This document shows, piece by piece, positions 1 through 7,414 of a stretch of 7,771 nt of DNA. Every line of letters starts with the position of its first letter. Positions within the stretch are counted from its first letter, which is position 1. The DNA comes from Chloroflexota bacterium (GTDB lineage Bacteria; Chloroflexota; Anaerolineae; Fen-1058). Location of the stretch: contig JACRBO010000819.1 of NCBI GenBank assembly GCA_016219235.1, positions 1-7,771 of the forward strand. Reading direction: 5' to 3'. Made by a program: the position numbers and the translations under genes. The notes beneath the pieces are model-generated. The model was not told where the DNA came from. It worked only from the letters and a program-made list of their open reading frames with translations, and ran no database searches.

Positions 1-2058
1 AACGTTAAAAACGCCGCAGGGCAGCGAGCTATTGGCACTTACATCCCCGCTGTCCAACAAGACGGAACGCCCAATCCCGTCATCGATGCCGTCCTGCACG
101 GCCAGACTTTTCGAGGCAGCGCCTATGTCGTGGACGCCTGGTACGACGCTGCCTACGAGCCGCTCCGCAGCGACAGCGGGCAGCTCATCGGCATGCTCTA
201 CGTGGGAGTCAAACAGGAGAGTGTGGCCTCCTTGCGACAGGCGATCCGCCAGACGCGCGTCGGTCAGACCGGCTATGCTTTCGTGCTGGGCGGTGACGGC
301 GCCGACCTGGGCAAGTACATCATCGCCGGCAAAGAAATCGACGACGGCAAGAACATCTGGGACACTCAGGACCCGCAGGGCAAACTCGTCATACAGTACA
401 TCATCGAGAAGGCCCAGGCCCTGGCCCCCGGTCAAACCGAACGCGTGGAGTATCTGTGGCAAGACGCCGACGATTCCGCCCCGCGCTTGAAAATTGCCTA
501 CGTGGCGTACTATGAACCGTGGCACTGGGTGCTGGTCGCAGCCGCCTATGAAGACGACTTCGGTGCTTACCGGCTGGCCCTGGAAACCGGGCAGACCGGC
601 CTGAGAAATACTTCAGGCGTAATCGGCTTGATCGCCGCTCTGGTCGTGGGGCTGATCAGCCTGGTATTGGCGCGGTCCATCTCCCGCCCGATCGGTGTGC
701 TGGCGACGGCGGCCACCCAGATTGCGGCTGGCAATCTCAATGTCTCGACCAGCGTCAACCGCCAGGATGAAATCGGCGCGTTGGCCAGGGCGTTCAACGC
801 CATGACCGCGCAGCTTCGCGACCTGATCAGCAATCTTGAACAACGCGTGGCCGCCCGCACGATCGAACTGGCGCAACGCAGTGACGAGGTAGCGCAGCGC
901 AGCGCGCAGCTAGAGACGCTCAATTTGCAGCTGCAAGCCTCCAATCGCAACGCGGAACGTCGTGCGACGCAGTTGGCCACCAGCGCCCAGGTAGCGCGGG
1001 CCATCAGTCAGGTGCGCGATCTCGATCAGCTGCTCTCGCAGGTCGCCCGCGTCATCGGTGAGGCGTTTGACTTCTATCATGTCGGCATCTTCATTGTGGA
1101 CGAAGCCAATCGCTTTGCCGTGCTGCACGCCGCCAGCAGCGAGGGCGGACAGCGCATGCTCGCCCGCAACCACAAACTGGCGGTCGGCCATCAAGGCATG
1201 GTCGGATATGTGACGCAGACCGGTCTGCCGCGCATCGCGCTGGACGCCGGCGCGGACGCCGTCCACTTCAACAATCCGGATCTGCCCAACACCCGATCAG
1301 AAATGACCTTACCCTTGCAAGTCAGCGGCCGCATTCTGGGCGCGCTGGACTTGCAGACCACCCAGGTGGCTGCTTTCAGCGACGAGGACTTGACTGTGCT
1401 GAGCACGCTGGCCGATCAGGTGGCGGTTGCCATCGACAATGCCCGCCTGTTCACACGCACGCTGACCGCCCTGCAAGAAGCGGAAGCGGCCAACAAACGT
1501 CATTTGCACGAGCAATGGCAGCGGCTGATTCCCACCCTGTCGCAGACCAGTCATGAATACCACCTGAGCGGCGTTCCGGCCATCGGTGACGTAGCGCTGC
1601 CTGAAATCGATCAGGCCCTGCGTCGGGGGGAGGTGGTCATTGCCGGCGACGGCGACGCGGCCAATCCACAGCTCGCTCGTACCGCGCTGGCCGTACCCAT
1701 CAAACTGCGCGATCAGGTCATCGGTGTCATCGACCTGCACGAGACCGACGCCGATCGGCGCTGGACCGACGACGATGTGGCGATCGTGCTGGCCGTGGCC
1801 GACCAGGCCGCGCTCTCGCTGGAAAACGCCCGCCTGATCGACGAGACCGAACGCAGCGCCCAACGCGAGCGCACCATCAACGAAATCAACAGCCGAGTGC
1901 GCCAGACGATCGATCTGGATTCGATTCTCAAGACAGCCGTTAATGAACTGGGCCAATCGCTGGGCGCCGCCCGCGTCACGGCGCGCATTGGCCGGGCGCA
2001 CGCCACAGACCGATCAACCACCCCGGGCGGCACCGGGCAAGGTGATAACCATGCTTAA
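1..2058 (+). CDS. Cache-HAMP-GAF membrane sensor without kinase (5' end missing)
   Basis: The reading frame is open from base 1 to the TAA at 2056-2058 (685 codons visible), so the true start, signal anchor and first part of the Cache domain lie upstream. A GTG at 130 is internal. Bases 1-570 match the end of a Cache 3/Cache 2 fusion sensor: an IGTYIPAV segment, AYEPLRS, GMLYVGV, then GQTGYAFVL, a KNIWD motif and YYEPWHWVL. Next come a transmembrane helix (about 616-675), a HAMP domain (about 660-840, with SRP and DEIGALARAFNAM), a coiled coil (840-980), a full GAF (about 985-1452, with FNNPDLPNTRSE), a shortened GAF (about 1480-1845) and a helical tail like the first third of another GAF (about 1861-1992). 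There is no HisKA, HATPase, GGDEF, EAL or methyl-accepting module. Family knowledge: Cache domains bind small extracellular ligands and HAMP relays the signal inward. Inferred role: input subunit for the kinase encoded next. The visible part contains no cysteine. The ligand is unknown. Confidence 0.95.
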   Translation, partial: NVKNAAGQRAIGTYIPAVQQDGTPNPVIDAVLHGQTFRGSAYVVDAWYDAAYEPLRSDSGQLIGMLYVGVKQESVASLRQAIRQTRVGQTGYAFVLGGDGADLGKYIIAGKEIDDGKNIWDTQDPQGKLVIQYIIEKAQALAPGQTERVEYLWQDADDSAPRLKIAYVAYYEPWHWVLVAAAYEDDFGAYRLALETGQTGLRNTSGVIGLIAALVVGLISLVLARSISRPIGVLATAATQIAAGNLNVSTSVNRQDEIGALARAFNAMTAQLRDLISNLEQRVAARTIELAQRSDEVAQRSAQLETLNLQLQASNRNAERRATQLATSAQVARAISQVRDLDQLLSQVARVIGEAFDFYHVGIFIVDEANRFAVLHAASSEGGQRMLARNHKLAVGHQGMVGYVTQTGLPRIALDAGADAVHFNNPDLPNTRSEMTLPLQVSGRILGALDLQTTQVAAFSDEDLTVLSTLADQVAVAIDNARLFTRTLTALQEAEAANKRHLHEQWQRLIPTLSQTSHEYHLSGVPAIGDVALPEIDQALRRGEVVIAGDGDAANPQLARTALAVPIKLRDQVIGVIDLHETDADRRWTDDDVAIVLAVADQAALSLENARLIDETERSAQRERTINEINSRVRQTIDLDSILKTAVNELGQSLGAARVTARIGRAHATDRSTTPGGTGQGDNHA
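2039..2044 (+). promoter_or_regulatory. Ribosome binding site for the hybrid kinase, inside the upstream gene
   Basis: AAGGTG lies 6 bases before the ATG at 2051. The upstream gene stops at 2056-2058, so its last bases (ATGCTTAA, 2051-2058) also hold the start of the next gene. This 8-base overlap in a different frame, together with the site, fixes the start at 2051. It suggests that translation of the kinase is coupled to that of the Cache-GAF sensor. An in-frame ATG at 1943 has no such site and would add 36 low-complexity residues that are out-of-frame sequence of the upstream gene. Confidence 0.8.
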
Positions 2059-5000
2059 GACCATTCGCCACTTACTGGCCCCGCCTGTCTTCGAACAGGA
2101 CGAGCAGAACCGTGTCGCTTCGCTGCTGACCCGGTTGCTGCAAATCATGTTCGTGACCTTCACCCTGCTGTTGGTGATCAGCGAGATCATCACCCCCAGT
2201 CCCGGCTTCACCTACCCGGCGCTGGTGATTTCGACGACATCGTTGCTAACCATCTATGCCCTGCTACATCGCGGTCGGCTGCGCCAGGCCAGCCTGTTGG
2301 TGGTAGGTTTCATGTGGTTGCTCTTCACCGGCGTCAGTGCACTGTTCATGGGCATTCTTGGCTACTTTCCAGCCGGTTACGTCTTGTGCATCGTTCTGGC
2401 CGGAGCAACCTTTGGCCGCAAAGGCGTGTTGATCATGACCGGCGTGTCGATCTTGTCGACGCTGGGCATCTTCCTGGCAGAAACGACCGGCCTGATTCAC
2501 CCGTTCCACTATCCAGGCTCAGGACCGGTTGACTTACTTGACTGGGCGTTTCTGCTTGCGCTGATCAGCGTCTTTGTCTTGTCCACTGAAGATTACTTGC
2601 GAGCGGCGTTGGTCAACGTTCGCCGCAATGAGCAGGCGCAGTTAGCCGCCAATCGCGAACTCATGGCGATTCGTGAGTCATTGGAAGAGCGCGTGACCGA
2701 GCGTACCGCCCAACTACAAGTGAGCGCAGACGTCAGCCGAGCGGTGTCGGCGTTTCTCGATCAGGACGAACTCATCTCGCAGGTCGTCAATCTCATCACG
2801 CAGCGCTTCCATTTTTACTATGCCGCCGTCTTTCTGACAGACACCGGCAATCAATATGCCGTGCTGCGCGAGGCAACCGGCGAGGCGGGCCAGGAATTGA
2901 AAGATCGCGGCTACCGATTGGAGATTGCCGGTCAGTCGATGGTGGGCCTCGCGATCCAAACGCGCGAGCCACGCCTGGCGACCGATGTGGACAAAGAGAC
3001 ACTGCGCTTTTCAAATCCGCTGCTCGCCGATACCCGATCGGAAGCGGCGCTGCCGCTCGTGGTGGGCAGCCGGGTCCTGGGTGCACTGGATGTGCAATCG
3101 CGCCAGGTCAATGCCTTCGATGAGAGCACGGTGGCGATGCTCAGCGGTCTGGCCAACCAGATCGCCATTGCGTTGAGCAACGCGCAATCGTATCAGACCG
3201 CTCGGGCAGATGCTCAGATCGCCACCGCCCTGTTCGAAGCCAGTCAAACCACCGGCTTCCTGGGTGAAGATTTGCTGGTGGCCGTCAATCGCCTGTTTGG
3301 CGTCGTCGCCCAACGCTCCGACTTCGACACCTGGCTGGCCGCCCGCTACGATGCCAATCAGGATGCCTACACCATCTTGACCGCGTTCGACGCCAACGAG
3401 CCGGCGCCGCTGGAAGAAGCCGGCCAGACCTTCCAGCTCGATCGCGGCGCAGCCACGCCCGCCACCCTGGCGATTCTGGCACGTGAAGCCGTGATCGTCG
3501 ATGATCCCGATCGGGATGTGCGCCTGAGCGGGCTGCCGGAGGACATTCGAGCCACGCTGGGCAAATTCGTCAGTGCGCCGGCCATTATGGGCGATCGAGT
3601 CCTGGGCGCCATTGTGGTGGGCCGCACCCGCTTTGCCCCGAGCATTGGCGCGCGCGATGTCCAACTGGCGCAAGCACTGGCCAGCCAGTTGGCTATGACG
3701 ATCGCCAATCGTGAACTGTTCGATCAAGCGCAAACCGCCGCCGCTGAACTTAACCAGTTGATGCGGCTGTATACCCGGCAAGGCTGGGAAGATTACACCA
3801 AATCGCGATCCATGGACGTGATTGAGCACGAATACCAGCGAGCGGATGCGACGCCGATCGATCTCCTGGCTAGCTCGCAGGCCGAAGAGTCCGCCCGCGC
3901 CGGCCACTGGCAGCCGGTCACTTTCGACGGGCAGGCCGTGTTTGGCGTGCCCATCACCTTGCGCGGTGAAGTGCTGGGCACGCTGCAAGTGCAGGACGAT
4001 AAGAACCGTGCGTGGACGGATGAGGAATTGGCGACGCTGCAAGCGGTCTCCGATCAGGTGGCCCAGTCGATCGAGGCGGCGCGGCTATTGGCGCAGAGTG
4101 AGACCAACCTATTGGAGACGACCACGCTCTACGAAGTGAGTCGCGCGCTGAGTACCGCGCCGACGCTGACCGATGCCTTGCAATTGTTCGTCAAGACGAT
4201 TTTCCAGCGCCTTAAAGCCGATCAAGTGGCGCTGGCCCTGTTTGACGACGAGCGCGGCTATGGCACGCTGATCGCGGAGGCGGTGCCCACCCAGGATGGA
4301 GCCGGCGTGCAGATCCCCATGCTCGGCAATCCATCGTATGAGCGGTTGATCGAGACGAAGCGCCCGATCGCAGTGTACGACATTCACAACGATCCGGTGA
4401 CGGCCGATGTCGGGCACATGCTCGCGGCGCGCGGCGTCAAATCGATGCTCATCGTGCCGCTGATCGTGGGCCAAAAACTGGTCGGTTCCTTCGGCGTCGA
4501 TTCCAATCAGCTGCAACGCAAGTTTTCCGAACAGGAAATTGCCTTCTGTGAAACCCTGGCCCGCCAGGCGGCGGGCACGGTCGAACGCTATCAACTGTTT
4601 GAGCAGACGCAGATCAGTCTGGAAGAGACCCGGGCGCTGTATCAAGCCAGTCGCGGCATTGCCGCCGCGCAGACGCCCAGTGAAATCCTGCTGGCGGTCA
4701 GCGACAGTGTCGCCGCGCCGCACATCGACCGGGTGCTGCTGGCCTTGAGCGATCCCGATAGTCCGCCCACGAATCCCGAGCTGGAAATCGTGGCCGCCTG
4801 GGAACGCGGCGTCGAGGTTTCAACTGTGCTGAACGATCGCTGGACGGCAGGTCGAATTCCGCTGGTTGCGCGCAATTTGACGGAGCCGCTGGTGTTGAAC
4901 GATGTGGAACAGGCGGCCGAGATCGATCCGTTGTCGCGCCGCATTCTCTCGACCATCACCGGCATGCAGGCCGCCGTCATTGTGCCGCTGTTGGCGGGCG

Positions 5001-7180
5001 GCCGCACGTTGGGCTGGATCGTCATCGAGTCGCTGAAGGGGCCATATGTCTTTGGCGATCAGGAAGTGCGCCGCTATCGGACGCTGGCGGGTCAGGCCAC
5101 GGTAGCGCTAGAAAATCGGCGCCTGTTCCAGGATGTTGAAGCCCGCGTCAATGAATTGACCGTGCTCACCCGCATCAGCCGCCGGCTGGCCTCGACACTG
5201 GAACTGGACGAAGTCTTGTCGTTGATCGTGGACGAATCGATCAGCACAACGCAGGCCCAGCAGGCCAGCATTGCGCTGTATAACGAGGCTGAAAACGCGC
5301 TGGAAGTGCGCGTGATGCGCGGCTTCACACCCGAAATGGAGCATGCCTCCCTGGGAATGTTGATCCGGCCCGGCCAGGGTTTGCACGGCCGCGTGTTGAC
5401 CACCGGCCGCGCCGTGCTGGTGGCCGACGTGAAATTGGATACCGATTACCGCGCGGTCAACGCCGGCACCCGCTCGGAATTCATCGTGCCCATCCGGCAG
5501 GGCGAACTGCTGTTGGGCGCGCTGAATCTGGAAAGCCCCAAACCGCACGCCTTCGCCGACACCGATGTGCGCCTCATTGAAGCGCTGGCCGACCAGGTCG
5601 CGGTGGCGATCACCAACGCCCGCGCCTACGAAGCCGAACGGCAAGCGGTGGAGCGCATGCGCGAGGTTGATCGCTTGAAGACACAGTTCCTGGCAAACAT
5701 GAGCCACGAGCTGCGCACCCCGCTCAATTCCATCATCGGTTTCAGCCGCGTGATCTTGCGCGGCATCGACGGCCCGATCAGCGAGTTGCAGCAAACCGAC
5801 CTGACGTCGATCTACAATTCCGGCCAGCACCTGCTGAGCCTGATCAACAACATCCTCGATCTCAGCAAGATCGAAGCCGGCAAGATGGAACTCTCGATCG
5901 AGCCGCTGGATTTGCGCGACATCGCCAAGAGCGTCATGTCCACGGCCATCGCGCTGGTCAAAGACAAGGCGGTGCGGCTGAATCAAGATGTGCCGGATGA
6001 CGCGCCGACCGTAATGGCCGACCAGACGCGCGTGCGCCAGATCATGCTGAATCTGGTTTCCAACGCGGCCAAGTTCACCGAGAAGGGTTCGATCACGCTG
6101 CGCGTGAAAGCCTACCCCAAAGAGGTGCACATCTCGGTAACCGATACCGGCATCGGCGTGGCGGCCGACAAATTGGAACACATCTTCGAGGAGTTTACGC
6201 AGGCCGACGCCAGCACCACCCGCCGCTACGGCGGCACCGGCCTGGGCTTGGCCATTACCAAGAAGTTTGTCGAGATGCACAAGGGCCGCATCTGGATCGA
6301 GTCCCAGGTCGGGGTGGGTTCGACCTTCACGTTTACGCTGCCGCGTGAACAGGTGATCGAGGAACCGGAACCTACCGTCTCGCTGCCCACCGATCTGGAA
6401 GCGCGCGGCGAAGGCAAGAAATTGGTCATGTGCATCGACGACGATCCGGGCGTCATTACGCTGTACAAGCGTTATCTGGAAAAACAGGGGTATCAAGTGA
6501 TTGGGCTGACCGATTCCAGCAAGGCGGTGGACGAAGCGCGGCGCTTGCTGCCGTTTGCCATCACCCTGGATGTGCTGATGCCCAATCGGGATGGCTGGGA
6601 CGTGCTGGCCGATTTGAAGAAGACGCCCGAAATCTCCAACACCCCGATCGTGCTGTGCAGCATCATCCACGACAAGAGCAAGGGCTTCTCGCTAGGCGCG
6701 GCCGATTATCTGGTGAAGCCGATCACGGAAGGCGAACTGCTGGGCGCGCTGGAACGCGTGCGCCGCAATACCGCCGTCCGCCGGGTGCTGGTGGTGGATG
6801 ACGAGCCGGATGCGCTGAATCTGTTGAAGCGCTTGCTGGAGGCCGAACCGAATTACGAAGTGATCACGGCGCCAGGCGGCGCGGAGGCGCTGGCGGCGGT
6901 TCAGGCGGACAAGCCCGATCTGATCATTCTAGATTTGATGATGCCCGACATCGACGGTTTTGCGGTGCTGGACAACATCAAGAGCAGCACGCTGACGCGG
7001 CACATTCCCGTCATCATCGTGACGGCGAAGGAACTGACCGCGGAAGATCGCGCGCGATTGCAGGGCAAGACGGTGGCGACCTTTAACAAGGGCATGTTTA
7101 CGGCCGACCAGCTGATGACGGACATTGTGAATGCCCTGCAGTTGATGAACGGAGCCAGCGTGACGGTGTTGGCCGCATAA
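2051..7180 (+). CDS. Multi-GAF hybrid sensor histidine kinase with two C-terminal receivers
   Basis: The product is 1709 residues long. Six hydrophobic helices (about 25-46, 54-73, 80-101, 104-121, 125-144, 160-178) form a membrane region I cannot assign to a named family, and the even number puts the rest in the cytoplasm. A coiled coil (185-223) leads to six GAF-like domains: about 224-380, 391-558, 564-682 (shortened), 687-850, 857-1027 and 1033-1197. The first and sixth carry TRSE motifs. The HisKA domain has phospho-acceptor His1219 in SHELRTPLNS. The HATPase has an N box (Asn1334, Asn1338), G1 DTGIG (Asp1365), F box FEEF and G2 GGTGLGL (1394-1400), so the kinase core looks intact. Receiver 1 (about 1458-1573) has Asp1463-1465, phospho-acceptor Asp1507, Ser1537 and Lys1556-Pro. 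Receiver 2 (about 1577-1700) has Asp1583/1584, Asp1628, Thr1658 and Lys1680, followed by Gly instead of the usual Pro. Expected activity: ATP-dependent autophosphorylation, then transfer to a receiver. No HPt or DNA-binding domain is present, so the downstream partner is outside this protein. It overlaps the Cache-GAF sensor gene by 8 bases. Only four cysteines are present and there is no Cys-His pair of the bilin-binding kind. The signals are unknown. Confidence 0.97.
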   Translation: MLKTIRHLLAPPVFEQDEQNRVASLLTRLLQIMFVTFTLLLVISEIITPSPGFTYPALVISTTSLLTIYALLHRGRLRQASLLVVGFMWLLFTGVSALFMGILGYFPAGYVLCIVLAGATFGRKGVLIMTGVSILSTLGIFLAETTGLIHPFHYPGSGPVDLLDWAFLLALISVFVLSTEDYLRAALVNVRRNEQAQLAANRELMAIRESLEERVTERTAQLQVSADVSRAVSAFLDQDELISQVVNLITQRFHFYYAAVFLTDTGNQYAVLREATGEAGQELKDRGYRLEIAGQSMVGLAIQTREPRLATDVDKETLRFSNPLLADTRSEAALPLVVGSRVLGALDVQSRQVNAFDESTVAMLSGLANQIAIALSNAQSYQTARADAQIATALFEASQTTGFLGEDLLVAVNRLFGVVAQRSDFDTWLAARYDANQDAYTILTAFDANEPAPLEEAGQTFQLDRGAATPATLAILAREAVIVDDPDRDVRLSGLPEDIRATLGKFVSAPAIMGDRVLGAIVVGRTRFAPSIGARDVQLAQALASQLAMTIANRELFDQAQTAAAELNQLMRLYTRQGWEDYTKSRSMDVIEHEYQRADATPIDLLASSQAEESARAGHWQPVTFDGQAVFGVPITLRGEVLGTLQVQDDKNRAWTDEELATLQAVSDQVAQSIEAARLLAQSETNLLETTTLYEVSRALSTAPTLTDALQLFVKTIFQRLKADQVALALFDDERGYGTLIAEAVPTQDGAGVQIPMLGNPSYERLIETKRPIAVYDIHNDPVTADVGHMLAARGVKSMLIVPLIVGQKLVGSFGVDSNQLQRKFSEQEIAFCETLARQAAGTVERYQLFEQTQISLEETRALYQASRGIAAAQTPSEILLAVSDSVAAPHIDRVLLALSDPDSPPTNPELEIVAAWERGVEVSTVLNDRWTAGRIPLVARNLTEPLVLNDVEQAAEIDPLSRRILSTITGMQAAVIVPLLAGGRTLGWIVIESLKGPYVFGDQEVRRYRTLAGQATVALENRRLFQDVEARVNELTVLTRISRRLASTLELDEVLSLIVDESISTTQAQQASIALYNEAENALEVRVMRGFTPEMEHASLGMLIRPGQGLHGRVLTTGRAVLVADVKLDTDYRAVNAGTRSEFIVPIRQGELLLGALNLESPKPHAFADTDVRLIEALADQVAVAITNARAYEAERQAVERMREVDRLKTQFLANMSHELRTPLNSIIGFSRVILRGIDGPISELQQTDLTSIYNSGQHLLSLINNILDLSKIEAGKMELSIEPLDLRDIAKSVMSTAIALVKDKAVRLNQDVPDDAPTVMADQTRVRQIMLNLVSNAAKFTEKGSITLRVKAYPKEVHISVTDTGIGVAADKLEHIFEEFTQADASTTRRYGGTGLGLAITKKFVEMHKGRIWIESQVGVGSTFTFTLPREQVIEEPEPTVSLPTDLEARGEGKKLVMCIDDDPGVITLYKRYLEKQGYQVIGLTDSSKAVDEARRLLPFAITLDVLMPNRDGWDVLADLKKTPEISNTPIVLCSIIHDKSKGFSLGAADYLVKPITEGELLGALERVRRNTAVRRVLVVDDEPDALNLLKRLLEAEPNYEVITAPGGAEALAAVQADKPDLIILDLMMPDIDGFAVLDNIKSSTLTRHIPVIIVTAKELTAEDRARLQGKTVATFNKGMFTADQLMTDIVNALQLMNGASVTVLAA

Positions 7181-7197
7181 GGCTGCGGGCCGCATAA
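7171..7197. repeat. 10-base direct repeat across the kinase stop codon
   Basis: GGCCGCATAA occurs at 7171-7180, where it ends the kinase gene and contains its stop, and again at 7188-7197, a period of 17 bases. It could be a small tandem slippage duplication. No function is apparent, and chance is possible in such GC-rich sequence. Confidence 0.5.
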
Positions 7198-7202
7198 CAG
7201 GT

Positions 7203-7275
7203 GGTGTCACCCCGAACGCAGTGAGGGGTCTCTGGCCCGGCCAGACAGATTCCTCGCGACTCTCGGAATGACACC
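7203..7275. repeat. Palindromic dispersed repeat, copy 1 (short form)
   Basis: Ends are inverted: GGTGTCA (7203-7209) against TGACACC (7269-7275), with a further CCGA/TCGG pairing inside after a two-base mismatch. Inside is a smaller perfect hairpin, TCTGGC-CCG-GCCAGA (7231-7245), and an ACCCC/GGGGT pairing near the left end. The minus strand reads as the well-known spurious peptide type CHSERREESV, which I recall from many unrelated bacterial genomes and which marks a non-coding dispersed repeat. It begins 22 bases after the kinase stop, so it would be in the 3' untranslated RNA. It might act as an mRNA 3'-end stabiliser or weak terminator (inference). There is no T-run to support a classic intrinsic terminator. 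Confidence 0.85.
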
Positions 7276-7284
7276 GAGTGTGCA

Positions 7285-7394
7285 GTGTCACCCCGAACGT
7301 CGCCCCGCGCGCCTCCGCCGCATAGCGGCGGGCAAGGCGAGTGAGGGGTCTCTGGCCCGGCCAAACAGATTCCTCGCGACGCTCGGAATGACAC
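7285..7394. repeat. Palindromic dispersed repeat, copy 2 (long form with extra hairpin)
   Basis: Same orientation as copy 1 and ten bases after it. The first 15 bases (7285-7299) are identical to 7204-7218, and the last 55 (7340-7394) differ from 7220-7274 at only two positions. Between them a single base of copy 1 (7219) is replaced by 40 bases (7300-7339). The inverted ends are GTGTCA (7285-7290) and TGACAC (7389-7394). The right end stops seven bases before the ribosome binding site of the DUF4258 gene. It is non-coding: the minus-strand frames through it produce only repeat-derived peptides. Confidence 0.85.
7300..7340. repeat. Stem-loop segment specific to repeat copy 2
   Basis: The core is a perfect 7-base stem, CCGCCGC (7315-7321), loop ATA (7322-7324), GCGGCGG (7325-7331). 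An outer pairing TCGCC (7300-7304) with GGCGA (7336-7340) flanks it. This segment is absent from copy 1, so it is either an inserted palindromic module or a part lost from copy 1. No T-run follows, which argues against an intrinsic terminator. Confidence 0.75.
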
Positions 7395-7401
7395 GCAGTA
7401 C

Positions 7402-7407
7402 GGAGGG
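7402..7407 (+). promoter_or_regulatory. Ribosome binding site for the DUF4258 gene
   Basis: GGAGGG lies seven bases before the ATG at 7415. This favours 7415 over the out-of-frame ATG at 7410, which gives only a short frame. No convincing -35/-10 promoter pair is visible in the GC-rich gap between 7181 and 7401. Confidence 0.8.
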
Positions 7408-7414
7408 TTATGAC

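Noticed and set aside
130..132. GTG as the start of the first gene
   Set aside because: The frame is open to base 1 and the upstream residues continue the Cache domain, so the gene is simply cut by the window.
1309..2001. A 230-codon open frame on the minus strand
   Set aside because: Shadow of the GAF region of the Cache sensor; no domain or ribosome binding site.
1943..2050. Earlier in-frame ATG for the kinase
   Set aside because: No ribosome binding site, and the extra 36 residues are out-of-frame sequence of the upstream gene. ATG 2051 has AAGGTG at the right distance.
3011..4042. A 343-codon open frame on the minus strand
   Set aside because: Shadow of the kinase GAF domains; Gln/Arg/Gly-rich with no recognisable domain and no supported start.
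5108..6670. A 520-codon open frame on the minus strand
   Set aside because: It is antisense to the GAF, kinase and receiver domains, whose catalytic motifs prove the plus strand. Long antisense frames are expected with this GC-rich codon use.
7203..7331. Intrinsic terminator after the kinase operon
   Set aside because: Stems are present but none is followed by a T-run, so a classic terminator cannot be called.
7203..7394. CRISPR array
   Set aside because: Only two copies, unequal in length, with a 10-base gap and inverted ends; not the regular repeat-spacer pattern.
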